NCBI RefSeq assembly: GCF_014170305.1
Contig: NZ_LZZT01000031.1
Location: forward strand, 403,925-467,924
Source: Achromobacter sp. UMC71
GTDB lineage: Bacteria > Pseudomonadota > Gammaproteobacteria > Burkholderiales > Burkholderiaceae_B
Length of the DNA stretch: 64,000 bases
Reading direction: 5' to 3'
This document shows, piece by piece, positions 10,495 to 18,734 of this stretch. The translations under genes and the position numbers were made by a program. Under the pieces are notes generated by a model. That model saw nothing but the letters and a program-made list of their open reading frames with translations, was not told the DNA's origin and ran no database searches. Positions within the stretch are counted from its first letter, which is position 1; every line of letters starts with the position of its first letter.

Positions 10495-11223
10495 ATGCAA
10501 AAACGGGTTCCCGTTGCCCCTGATGCCGCCCACTGTTCCACGTGTATGCTGGGCCACGTGTGTGTCCCGGTCGGCATGGCCGCCGCCGAAGTAGAAAAGC
10601 TCGACGAACTGGTGAAAGAGCGTGTGCGCCTTGAAAAAGGCAAGACGCTGTATTCGCTGGACCACCCGCTGGACGCCGTCTACGGCGTGCGCTTCGGTAG
10701 CCTGAAGACGCAGCTCGAAGACGCCACCGGCCAGATCCAGATCACCGGCTTTCACCTGCCCGGCGAAATCGTCGGCATGGACGGCATGCTGGACGGCAAG
10801 CACGTGTCGGCCGCCGTCGCGCTGGAAGACTCCGAGGTCTGCGTGATCCGCCTGACCGAAGTCGACCGCGTCGCCACGCACCTGCCGTCGCTGCAGCAGC
10901 AGTTCCGCCGCCTCATGAGCCGCGAGATCACCCGTTCGCACCAGATGCTGGCCTCGCTGGGATCGATGCGCTCGGAGCAACGCCTGGCCGCCTTCCTGCT
11001 GAACCTGTCGCAACGCTACGCATCGCTGGGCTATTCGTCCACCGAGTTCGTGCTGCGCATGAGCCGCGAGGAAATCGGCAACTTCCTGGGCCTGACGCTG
11101 GAAACGGTCAGCCGGCTGTTCTCGCGCTTTGCGCGCGATGGCCTGATCCGCATCAACCAGCGCGAAGTCCGCATCCTGGACCAGCCCGCGCTCAAGCAAC
11201 TGCTGGGTCACGAAGGCTGCTGA
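10495..11223 (+). CDS. fnr: Crp/Fnr family oxygen-responsive regulator (FNR-like; Btr-type of Bordetella)
   Basis: Transcription factor of 242 residues that in this family senses oxygen through a [4Fe-4S] cluster. The cluster ligands are present: C14-x2-C17-x5-C23 at the N-terminus and C116 in the sensor domain. A cyclic-nucleotide-binding-like beta barrel spans about residues 30-140, followed by a dimer helix and the HTH EEIGNFLGLTLETVSRL. The recognition helix keeps E, S and R as in E. coli FNR (ETISR), predicting a TTGAT-type half-site. A GAGG ribosome site precedes the ATG. It is possibly co-transcribed with the hydrolase gene 17 bp downstream. Confidence 0.92.
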   Translation: MQKRVPVAPDAAHCSTCMLGHVCVPVGMAAAEVEKLDELVKERVRLEKGKTLYSLDHPLDAVYGVRFGSLKTQLEDATGQIQITGFHLPGEIVGMDGMLDGKHVSAAVALEDSEVCVIRLTEVDRVATHLPSLQQQFRRLMSREITRSHQMLASLGSMRSEQRLAAFLLNLSQRYASLGYSSTEFVLRMSREEIGNFLGLTLETVSRLFSRFARDGLIRINQREVRILDQPALKQLLGHEGC

Positions 11224-11240
11224 CCCAGCCTGCCCGCGCC

Positions 11241-12431
11241 ATGCGCCGCGCGCCCGCCGCCCCTACGCCGACTGCGCACCGCTGGCGCGCCCCTCGGGCA
11301 TGGGCAGGGGCGGCGCTTGCCCTGGCGCTGCTTTCGCCCCTGGGCGCGCGCGCGCAAACCCCGCTGCCCGACCCCTACGACTACGACGAGCCGGTGCCCG
11401 CGCCCAAACGCGTGGCCGTGCCACGCTGGCAGACGCTGGAACTGGGCAAGCCGGGGCGCCGCTACAAGATACCGGTTTATGCTAACCGGAACCTCGCGCG
11501 CGATGACCTGCGCGATATCAAGCAGATCGTCATCGTTTTTCATGGCGTCAGGCGCAACGCCGACAACTACTACGAAACCGCCGCCACGCTGCTGGCCGCC
11601 AACCCGGCCCGCGCCAACGACACCTTGATCCTGGCGCCGCGCTTTGTCGGCGTGATCGATTCGGGCTTCGCCGGCATGGCGGCCTGGCGCAAATCCAGCT
11701 GGGAAGACGGCGAAGACAGCGTACAGGCGGCAGGCCGCCCGGCGCCGGTCAGTGCGTTCCAGGTGATCGACGACCTGCTGCGCAGCCTGGACGACCGCAA
11801 GCGCCTGCCCACGCTGGCCGGCATCGTGCTGGCCGGGCATTCCGGCGGCGGCCAGCTGATCCAGCGCTACGCCGTGCTGAACCAGATCGACGGCCCGCTG
11901 CGCCGCGACGGCGTGGCGCTGCGCTACGTGGTGGCCAACCCCTCGTCCTACCTGTACCTCACCAACGAGCGCCCGCGCCCCGACGGCAAGGGCTACGCGC
12001 CCTACGAGCGCGGCATCTGCCCCACCTACAACCAATACAAGTACGGCACCGACAAGCTGCCCGCCTACGCCCGCGACGCCGACGACGCCAAGCTGTTCGT
12101 GCGCTACGCGGCGCGCGACGTGACCTACCTGCTGGGCGGCGCCGACAACAACCCCGAACACCGGCTGCTGGACAAGACCTGCGGCGCCGAAGCCCAGGGC
12201 GCGACCCGCCTGGCGCGCGGCACGGCCTATCTGCAATACGAACGCATCGTGGCCAACCGCGGCGCCAAGCCCGTGACGCTGCACCGCGCCGGCTTCGAAG
12301 TGACCGGCGTAGGACACGAGAACAAGGGCATGTTCAGCTCGGTCTGCGGTGTGCGCGCCTTGCTGGGCGAAAACGCCATCGCGCCCGCGGGCGCGGCCGC
12401 CTGCACGGTCATTGCGCCGCCAGGCAAGTAA
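11241..12431 (+). CDS. Secreted alpha/beta hydrolase
   Basis: Protein of 396 residues with a signal peptide (basic start, hydrophobic AGAALALALLSPLGA, cleavage near ARAQ). The alpha/beta-hydrolase fold is indicated by IVIVFHGVRRN (oxyanion strand) and the nucleophile elbow AGHSGGG with Ser201. A candidate catalytic His359 occurs in GVGHENKG. A tyrosine-rich stretch (GICPTYNQYKYG) is unusual. It lies 17 bp after the FNR-like gene on the same strand. Likely a periplasmic or extracellular esterase/lipase-like enzyme; the substrate is unknown. The 161-bp region after it contains no obvious gene. Confidence 0.75.
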   Translation: MRRAPAAPTPTAHRWRAPRAWAGAALALALLSPLGARAQTPLPDPYDYDEPVPAPKRVAVPRWQTLELGKPGRRYKIPVYANRNLARDDLRDIKQIVIVFHGVRRNADNYYETAATLLAANPARANDTLILAPRFVGVIDSGFAGMAAWRKSSWEDGEDSVQAAGRPAPVSAFQVIDDLLRSLDDRKRLPTLAGIVLAGHSGGGQLIQRYAVLNQIDGPLRRDGVALRYVVANPSSYLYLTNERPRPDGKGYAPYERGICPTYNQYKYGTDKLPAYARDADDAKLFVRYAARDVTYLLGGADNNPEHRLLDKTCGAEAQGATRLARGTAYLQYERIVANRGAKPVTLHRAGFEVTGVGHENKGMFSSVCGVRALLGENAIAPAGAAACTVIAPPGK

Positions 12432-12592
12432 CGCCCCCCTCTGCTTGCAATCCGCCCCGCGGCGTGGCGCGCGACCTGCCGCCCGCCCACCAATTCTGAC
12501 TAAAAACTGAACAAATTCAATGGGATACGGGGGTGCATTTTTGCATCCACAGGCGCAAGATAAGGGGGTACGGACTTCCCTGGAAGACAGCG

Positions 12593-13894
12593 ATGACCCA
12601 ATCGTATCTGGACATGCCCGACGCCAAACGCCGCATCAAGGCGATCTTCGTCGGCTCCATGGGCAACCTGGTGGAATGGTATGACTTCTACGCCTATACC
12701 GCCTTCGCCCTGTACTTCGCCCCCGCCTTTTTCCCCTCTCACGATCCCGTCGTCCAGCAGCTCAATGCCGCTACGCTGTTCGCGGCCGGCTTCATCGTGC
12801 GGCCGCTGGGCGGCTGGCTGTTCGGGCACCTGGCCGATCGGCACGGCCGGCGGCTGTCGCTGATGGTGTCGGTGGGCATGATGTGCGTGGGCTCGCTCAT
12901 CATCGCGGTCACGCCCACCTATGCGTCCATCGGGCTGGCCGCGCCAGCGCTGCTGGCCCTGGCGCGCGTGATCGAAGGCCTGAGCCTGGGCGGCGAGTAT
13001 GGCGCCAGCGCCACCTACCTGACCGAGATCGCCGATCCGGAGCACCGCGGTTTCTATTCCAGCTTCCAGTACGTCACGCTGATCGGCGGCCAGCTGTGCG
13101 CGATCCTGGTGCTGCTGCTGTTGCAGAACGTGTTCCTGACGCATGAGCAACTGGTGGAATGGGGCTGGCGCATTCCGTTCGTGATCGGCGCGATGCTGGC
13201 CGTCATCACCGCGCTGATGCGGCGCGACATGCCGGAAACGGATTCGTACAAGGAAGCCAGCAAACGCAAGCCGCAGACCAGTTCGCTGCGCGGCCTGCTG
13301 CGCTATCCGCGCGAGGTCGCCATCGTGGTGGGCCTGACGGCCGGCGGCACGGCGGCGTTCTACACCTTCACCACCTACATGCAGACGTTCGTGCGGCAGA
13401 CTTCGGGGTTCTCGGACATCGTCACCACCTACGTCATCGCCGCATCGCTGATCTTCGCGCTGATCCTGCAGCCGCTGTATGGCGCGCTGTCGGACAAGAT
13501 TGGCCGCAAGCCGCTGCTGGTGTTCTTCGGCGTGGCGGGCGCGGCGCTGACGGTGCCGATCCTGATGACGCTGTCGCACACCAAGTCGCCCTACCTGGCC
13601 TTCCTGCTGATCTGCGCGGCGTGGGTGTTCACGGCCGGCTACACCTCGATCAACGCGGTGGTGAAGGCCGAGCTGTTTCCCACCAACATCCGCGCGACCG
13701 GCGTGGCGGTGCCGTATGCCATCACGGTCTCGATCTTCGGCGGCACCGCGCCCGCCATTGCCCTGTGGTTCAAGCAGCAGGGCCACGAGCAATGGTTCTA
13801 CTACTACCTGGCGGGCGTGATCTTCATTTCGCTGCTGGTGTACGCGACCATGCGCGACACCAAGCATCAGTCGGCCATGCACAAGCATGAATGA
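12593..13894 (+). CDS. kgtP: Alpha-ketoglutarate permease, MFS metabolite:H+ symporter family
   Basis: Inner-membrane proton symporter of 433 residues (E. coli KgtP 432) with 12 predicted helices. Close KgtP features are the NLVEWYDFYAY opening, WLFGHLADRHGRR between TM2 and TM3, GGEYGASATYL, SFQYVTLIGGQ and QPLYGALSDKIGRK. The start is at MTQSYL, preceded by GGAAG. A frame extension to 12533 adds a charged non-conserved segment and is less likely. The substrate is inferred from strong similarity of the transport core; dicarboxylates or related acids remain possible. Confidence 0.86.
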   Translation: MTQSYLDMPDAKRRIKAIFVGSMGNLVEWYDFYAYTAFALYFAPAFFPSHDPVVQQLNAATLFAAGFIVRPLGGWLFGHLADRHGRRLSLMVSVGMMCVGSLIIAVTPTYASIGLAAPALLALARVIEGLSLGGEYGASATYLTEIADPEHRGFYSSFQYVTLIGGQLCAILVLLLLQNVFLTHEQLVEWGWRIPFVIGAMLAVITALMRRDMPETDSYKEASKRKPQTSSLRGLLRYPREVAIVVGLTAGGTAAFYTFTTYMQTFVRQTSGFSDIVTTYVIAASLIFALILQPLYGALSDKIGRKPLLVFFGVAGAALTVPILMTLSHTKSPYLAFLLICAAWVFTAGYTSINAVVKAELFPTNIRATGVAVPYAITVSIFGGTAPAIALWFKQQGHEQWFYYYLAGVIFISLLVYATMRDTKHQSAMHKHE

Positions 13895-13947
13895 CGGGGG
13901 CCGGCGGGCCGCTGCCACGGCCGGCCCGGGACGCCGGGGTGCCAAGT

Positions 13948-13992
13948 GCCGCGGCGCCCGACGCGGCGGCGCCCGACGCATCGGCGCCCGGC
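13948..13992. repeat. Three 15-bp tandem repeats in a convergent intergenic region
   Basis: Three diverged copies of a 15-bp unit with core CGGCGCCCGAC start at 13948, 13963 and 13978. They lie between the stop of the KgtP gene and the stop of the ferredoxin gene. A possible 8-bp stem (GGGCCGGC 13898-13905 with GCCGGCCC 13920-13927) lies just upstream but has no T-run. Confidence 0.55.
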
Positions 13993-14002
13993 CCCATGCC
14001 GC

Positions 14003-14338
14003 CTAACGCCGCGCCCCGGTCAGGGGCCGTGGCGACGCCGGCGGCGCCGCTTCAATGCGTTCGGCCTGCAACGACTGGATTTCCAGCGGCGTACAGGCAT
14101 GGGCCACGCAGGGCAGGATCCAGCCCTCTTCCTTTTCGTCGCGCGACAAGCCCGGCCATTCAATGCGGTAGGCAATCTCGCCGTCCAGCAGCAGGCTCAT
14201 GCAGGCGCGGCAGGTACCGTTGCGGCACGAGCTAGGCAACTTGATGCCCGCCGCCTGCGCGGCAAGCAGCACGGGCGTGTCGGCGTCGGCCTCGAAACGC
14301 AGGCCGGACGGCTGCAGCAGCACGGGATAGGTGGGCAT
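14003..14338 (-). CDS. [2Fe-2S] plant-type ferredoxin
   Basis: Electron carrier of 111 residues. The cluster motif is C38-x4-C43-x2-C46 (SCRNGTCRAC) with the fourth ligand C77 in WILPCVA, as in plant-type ferredoxins. The first 30 residues give the expected beta strands and LLAAQAAG helix. The last 20 residues are low-complexity. It stands alone on the minus strand downstream of the Nudix gene. The partner oxidoreductase is not in the neighbourhood, so the pathway is unknown. Confidence 0.9.
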   Translation of the reverse strand: MPTYPVLLQPSGLRFEADADTPVLLAAQAAGIKLPSSCRNGTCRACMSLLLDGEIAYRIEWPGLSRDEKEEGWILPCVAHACTPLEIQSLQAERIEAAPPASPRPLTGARR

Positions 14339-14415
14339 GGCGGAACCTAGGGCCTGTTGACACTAGAAAGGAGCCTCGCACTGGCAGGCCATATCCAGGG
14401 GGCTGGCTCGGCCAA

Positions 14416-15003
14416 TCAGGCCGGGTGGTCTTGCCAGTCCAGCTGCCAGGCGCCGGACAGCGCGTTCTGCAGCCACAGCACGCAGGTCAGGGTCTTGGCG
14501 TCGGTGACCTCGCCCTTGGCGCAGGCGGCGAACAGGTCGGCCGGCTGGGCGCTGAAGACATCCAGGAATTCGTCCGGGTCCAGTTGCTGCGGGCCGGCGC
14601 GCAGGCCGCGGGCAAAGTAGATGTGGATGATCTCGGTGGAATAGGCGATGGCCAGGTGCAGGGCGCCGGCGCGGGCCCATTGCGTGGCGGTGTAGCCGGT
14701 TTCCTCGAGCAGCTCGCGCTTGCCGCAAGCCAGCGGGTCTTCGCCCGGGTCCAGCTTGCCGGCGGGGAATTCCGTCATGACGCGGCCGATCGGGTAGCGG
14801 TACTGGCGTTCGAGCAGCACGCGGCCGTCGTCCAGCAGCGGGATCACCACCACCGCGCCGGGATGCACCACATATTCGCGAGTGGACGTGTGGCCGTTGG
14901 GCAGACGGACGGTGTCGTTGCGGATCTTGAGAAAGCGGCCCTCGTAGGGCGCCTCGGTGGAGACAAGTTCTTCGAACAGGTGCGAATCGGGCTTGTGGAT
15001 CAT
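14416..15003 (-). CDS. nudF: Nudix hydrolase, ADP-ribose pyrophosphatase-like
   Basis: Cytoplasmic pyrophosphohydrolase of 195 residues. The Nudix box is complete from G82 to Y104 (G-x5-E88-x7-R96-E97-L-L-E100-E101-x-G103), which binds the divalent metals. It is preceded by the family segment RQYRYPIGRVMTEFPAG, typical of ADP-ribose/nucleoside diphosphosugar hydrolases. The start at MIHKPDSHLF matches the expected N-terminal beta region. Substrate is by family similarity. The ferredoxin gene follows 77 bp downstream on the same strand. Confidence 0.87.
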   Translation of the reverse strand: MIHKPDSHLFEELVSTEAPYEGRFLKIRNDTVRLPNGHTSTREYVVHPGAVVVIPLLDDGRVLLERQYRYPIGRVMTEFPAGKLDPGEDPLACGKRELLEETGYTATQWARAGALHLAIAYSTEIIHIYFARGLRAGPQQLDPDEFLDVFSAQPADLFAACAKGEVTDAKTLTCVLWLQNALSGAWQLDWQDHPA

Positions 15004-15150
15004 GGCGCGGCGTGGAAGCGTTCAGGCGGCGGGCGCGGCGGGCGCACCCGCCTCGGGATTGCAGCTTACCACCGCGCACGCGACGGGTTCCTGACAGACT
15101 GGCGGCGCGCCGCAAGCCCCAGCGCGCCGCCCATGCGCCGCACCAAGGAA

Positions 15151-16170
15151 TCAGCCGTTGACGCGGATCACGATCTTGCCGAAGTGGCGGCCCGAGGCCA
15201 GGTGCTCGAACGCGGCGGGCACCTCGTCAAAGCCATAGACCCGGTCGATCACCGGCGCGATGCGCGAAGTGTCGACGACGCGCGCCACGTCTTCCAGCAT
15301 CTTGCGGCTGCCCACGAAAATGCCTTCCAGCCGCTTGTTGCCGGCGATCAGCGCCAGCGGCGAGACGGGCGTGGCGGCAAAACCGCTGACCCCGCCGATG
15401 ATGCCGATGCTGCCGCCCATCCTGGCGGCCGCTACCGAGCGCGTCAACGTGCCCTCGCCGCCCACTTCCAGCACCACGTGCGCGCCTTCGCCGCCCGTCA
15501 GGCGCAACACCTCGTCCTGCCATTCGGGCGTTTCGCGGTAGTTGACCAGGCCGTCGGCGCCCAGTTCGCGGGCGCGCGCCAGCTTGTCGGCGCTGGATGA
15601 GGTGATGATGGCGCGCAGGCCCGCGGCCTTGGCCAGTTGCAGGCCCCAGATCGAGACCCCACCGGTGCCCAGCAGCAGCGCGGTCTGGCCGGCGCGGGCG
15701 CGGCCGGCGACGAACAGCGCGTTCCAGGCGGTGACGGCGGCGCAGGGCAAGGTGGCGGCCTGTTCGTCGGACAGCGAGTCCGGGATGGCCACCAGGCCGT
15801 GCTCGGCGAAGATCACCTCGCTGGCCAGCACGCCGTCGGTCGCGGCGCCGGGGGCCAGGGCCGTATTGGCGGGTGTTGGCTCGCCGTCGATCCAGTCGGG
15901 CATGAACGCGCCCATGACCCGGTCGCCGGCCTTGTAGCGTGTGACACCGGCGCCGACAGCCACCACCACGCCGGCTGCATCGGACGCCGGCACGACCGGA
16001 CCGCCCGAGGTCTTCAGGTAGTCGCCGCGGGCGACCATCAGGTCGCGGAAGTTCAGCGACACGGCGTTGATGCGCACCCGCACTTCATAGGGGCCGGGGT
16101 CGCGTGGGGTCAGCGCCACGCGCTTGAGCGAACCGATGCCTTGTCCGCCGATAACCTGGTATGCCTGCAT
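15151..16170 (-). CDS. Zinc-independent MDR-family NAD(P)-dependent alcohol dehydrogenase/quinone oxidoreductase-like
   Basis: Medium-chain dehydrogenase/reductase of 339 residues. It has NAVSLNFRDLMVARG in the catalytic domain, and the Rossmann segment LLLGTGGVSIWGLQLAKAAG for NAD(P). The catalytic zinc cysteine and structural zinc cysteine cluster are absent, placing it with quinone oxidoreductase-like members. The start MQAYQV follows GAAGGAAC. It is divergent from a LysR gene with a 139-bp shared region containing a dyad at 16259-16281, so the LysR protein is its likely regulator. The substrate is unknown. Confidence 0.87.
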   Translation of the reverse strand: MQAYQVIGGQGIGSLKRVALTPRDPGPYEVRVRINAVSLNFRDLMVARGDYLKTSGGPVVPASDAAGVVVAVGAGVTRYKAGDRVMGAFMPDWIDGEPTPANTALAPGAATDGVLASEVIFAEHGLVAIPDSLSDEQAATLPCAAVTAWNALFVAGRARAGQTALLLGTGGVSIWGLQLAKAAGLRAIITSSSADKLARARELGADGLVNYRETPEWQDEVLRLTGGEGAHVVLEVGGEGTLTRSVAAARMGGSIGIIGGVSGFAATPVSPLALIAGNKRLEGIFVGSRKMLEDVARVVDTSRIAPVIDRVYGFDEVPAAFEHLASGRHFGKIVIRVNG

Positions 16171-16258
16171 GACGATGTTCCTTCGAATTGGGGGATTCTG
16201 GATGGCGCCCATGATGTTGCGGCGCGGTAAGGGTACGATATCCGGGAACCAAACGATC

Positions 16259-16281
16259 CAGTGGCGGCATTTATTCCACTG
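16259..16281. promoter_or_regulatory. Inverted repeat, candidate LysR operator
   Basis: CAGTGG (16259-16264) and CCACTG (16276-16281) form a perfect 6-bp dyad separated by 11 bp, between the divergent MDR and LysR genes. Related GGAACC words occur on both sides. Position and size fit a LysR-type site, which is inferred. Confidence 0.45.
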
Positions 16282-16309
16282 AATGATTCCCAAAAGGAAC
16301 CAATCAATC

Positions 16310-17230
16310 ATGGCCACTCCCCTGACCCATGACCGGCTGGGCGGCATCGAAGTCTTCGTGCAGGCGGCCGAGGCCGGCAGCTTCGCGCTGGCGGCCGACC
16401 GCCTGAATCTGACCCGCTCGGCGGTGGGTAAGTCCATCGCCCGGCTCGAAGCCCGGCTGGGCACGCGGCTGTTCCACCGCACCACCCGCCAGCAAAACCT
16501 GACCGACGCCGGCCAGGCCTACTACGACCGCTGCGTGCGCGCGCTGGCCGAGCTGCATGACGCCGAGGCCGAGCTGGACAGCGGCCGCCGTTCGCCGCAG
16601 GGACGGCTGCGGGTCAGCGCGCCGCTGGTGTTCGGCCGCCATTGCGTGGCGCCCGTGCTGCGCGAGCTGGCCGCGCAATATCCGCAATTGCAGATCGACA
16701 TCTCGTTCAACGACCGCGTGGTGGACCTGATCGAGGAAGGCTACGACCTGGGCATTCGCATCGGCCCCCTGCCCGACAGCGCTAGCCTGGCGGCGCGCCG
16801 CCTGGGCCTGCAGACCATGGGCATCGGCGCATCGCCGGCTTATATAGCCGCGCACGGACGCCCCGCCACGCTGGACGAAATGCGCCAGCACGCGGGCGTG
16901 GTGTACGCCCACGGCGGCGTGGAAAAAGGCTGGTCGGTGATGGGGCCGGACGGCCAGGTGATCCAGCTGTTTGTGCCGCCGCGGCTGCGGCTGGACGACC
17001 TGCAGGCCATCGCCGACGCCGCCATTGCGGGAGCGGGGCTGGCGTGGCTGCCGTGCTGGATGCTGACGCGTTACGTCGCCGCCGGCGAACTGGAGGTGCT
17101 GATGCACGGCGACAAGATGGCCGCGCACGAAGTACATGCCGTGTGGCCGCAGGCGCGCTACCTGCCGTCCAAGACCCGCGTGGCGATCGACGCGCTGGCC
17201 GAGCGCGTGCCGGCGATGCTGGCCAGGTAA
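16310..17230 (+). CDS. LysR family transcriptional regulator
   Basis: DNA-binding regulator of 306 residues. The N-terminal winged HTH is clear (GGIEVFVQAAEAGSFALAAD, then LTRSAVGKSIARLEARLGTRLF), followed by a LysR substrate domain (GRLRVSAPLVFGRH onwards). The combination LNLTRSAVGKSI and SAPLVFGR is typical of the group controlling neighbouring dehydrogenases. The start follows AAAAGGAA. It is divergent from the MDR gene, which is its probable target together with its own gene. It is convergent at its end with the Hsp70-like gene. Confidence 0.93.
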   Translation: MATPLTHDRLGGIEVFVQAAEAGSFALAADRLNLTRSAVGKSIARLEARLGTRLFHRTTRQQNLTDAGQAYYDRCVRALAELHDAEAELDSGRRSPQGRLRVSAPLVFGRHCVAPVLRELAAQYPQLQIDISFNDRVVDLIEEGYDLGIRIGPLPDSASLAARRLGLQTMGIGASPAYIAAHGRPATLDEMRQHAGVVYAHGGVEKGWSVMGPDGQVIQLFVPPRLRLDDLQAIADAAIAGAGLAWLPCWMLTRYVAAGELEVLMHGDKMAAHEVHAVWPQARYLPSKTRVAIDALAERVPAMLAR

Positions 17231-17297
17231 ACCTCTGGGGAACGAGGCCGGCGCGCGCGCCACCCGGCCGGTCAGGACCAGCCGGTTGGCGGTTGAA

Positions 17298-18551
17298 TCA
17301 GCCGAACTTGCGGCGGGCGTCCAGCGCCAGGCCGGCGCCGATGCTACCGAACAGGTCGCCTTCAACGCTACGCGCGCCCGGCACCAGGGCCGAAACGCTT
17401 TCGCGCAGCCGCGGTACGCGGCTGGAGCCGCCGGTGAAGAACACCGTGTCCACCTCCGACGTGGACACCCCCGCGTCGCGCAGCAGCACGCCAACGGTCT
17501 GCTCGACCTTTTCGATCAGGCGCGCCACGCTGACGTCGAACGACGGACGGGTCACATCCACGCCCAGGTCCGGCGCGATGCGCGACAGGTCGATGCGCGC
17601 GGACGGCGCTTCGGACAAGGCGATCTTGGCTTCTTCGACCTGTACCGCGACCCAGTGGCCGGCGCGCTGCTTGATCAGATTGAGCAGCAGGTCGATCTTT
17701 TCGCGGTCGCCGGCTTCCGCGCGGATGTAGGCGAAGTGTTCGGCGGACTTGCGGGTATAGGCCTGGTTGATGGTGTGCCAGCAGGCCAGGTTACCGTACT
17801 GCGTGGACGGCACGTCCTTGCCGCTGCGCAACTGGCTGCCCAGGCCCAGCAGCGGCATGACGTGCGCCAGGCTCAACTGCTTGTCGAAGTCCACCCCGCC
17901 GATGTGCACGCCGCCGTAGGCCAGGATGTCTTCGCGGCGATCGGGCTTGCCGGCGCGGCCCGGCCCCAGGCGGATCAGCGAAAAGTCGGAGGTACCGCCG
18001 CCGATGTCGATGACCAGCACCAGCTCTTCGCGGTCGATCTGCGATTCGTAGTCGAATGCCGCGGCCAGCGGCTCGAACTGGAATTCGATGTCGGTAAAAC
18101 CCACGCTGCGCGCGATTTCGCCCAGCGTGTCCTGGGCGGTTTGGTCAGCGGCCGTGTTGTCGTCCACGAAGAACACCGGCCGGCCCAGCACCGCGCGCGT
18201 GAATTCGCGGCCGGCGGCGGTTTCGGCGCGGCGCTTGAGTTCGGCGATAAAGCGCGTCAGCAGCACGCGGAACGGAATCGAGCGGCCCTGCACTTCGGTC
18301 GAGCCATCGATCAGCGAACTGCCCAGCAGGCTTTTCATCGAGCGCATCAAGCGCCCGTCGTAGCCGGCCAGGTAGTCGGAGATGGCTGCGCGGCCGTAGC
18401 TGACCTCGGCATCTTCGTCGTGGAAGAAAATGGCCGAGGGCAAGGTGGTCTTGCCGTCTTCAAGGGCGAGAAGCGCGCGCTGGTCGGGGCGGCTCCAGCC
18501 GACGGTGGAGTTCGACGTGCCGAAGTCGACGCCGCATGCGGTGGAAATCAT
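17298..18551 (-). CDS. Hsp70-family ATPase lacking a substrate-binding domain (YegD-like)
   Basis: Actin-fold ATPase of 417 residues. Phosphate-1 loop: ACGVDFGTSNSTV. Connect/phosphate-2: LVIDIGGGTSDFSL. Adenosine motif: VFFTGGSSRVPRLRE. After the nucleotide domain the chain ends at DARRKFG, so the beta-sandwich and helical lid of DnaK are missing. This agrees with YegD-like proteins (about 450 residues). No J-protein or GrpE gene is nearby. The start MISTACGVDFG is chosen because the longer frame adds 49 residues of unrelated sequence. Function unknown; possibly a specialised chaperone. Confidence 0.88.
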   Translation of the reverse strand: MISTACGVDFGTSNSTVGWSRPDQRALLALEDGKTTLPSAIFFHDEDAEVSYGRAAISDYLAGYDGRLMRSMKSLLGSSLIDGSTEVQGRSIPFRVLLTRFIAELKRRAETAAGREFTRAVLGRPVFFVDDNTAADQTAQDTLGEIARSVGFTDIEFQFEPLAAAFDYESQIDREELVLVIDIGGGTSDFSLIRLGPGRAGKPDRREDILAYGGVHIGGVDFDKQLSLAHVMPLLGLGSQLRSGKDVPSTQYGNLACWHTINQAYTRKSAEHFAYIRAEAGDREKIDLLLNLIKQRAGHWVAVQVEEAKIALSEAPSARIDLSRIAPDLGVDVTRPSFDVSVARLIEKVEQTVGVLLRDAGVSTSEVDTVFFTGGSSRVPRLRESVSALVPGARSVEGDLFGSIGAGLALDARRKFG

Positions 18552-18734
18552 GGGAATTCGGGGGCTAATAAGCAAAACGGCGCACAAGTGTAGCCGCAAC
18601 CGCCCGAAACGCCATGTCCCCCCCTGCGGCGCAGCGCCGCCGCCATGAAAAAGCGCCACGGCGACGGCTCCGGAAACAGGCGCGGGGTTGACTAACAATG
18701 AATACTATTGCCCCCCTCACGCCCACCGCGCGAT

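Noticed and set aside
12500..13981. 493-codon minus-strand frame over the KgtP gene
   Set aside because: It is antisense to a convincing transporter; the product is Arg/His/Gln-rich without domains.
13948..13992. Three regularly spaced repeats considered as a tiny CRISPR array
   Set aside because: They are contiguous 15-bp tandem copies with no spacers and no cas genes in the window.
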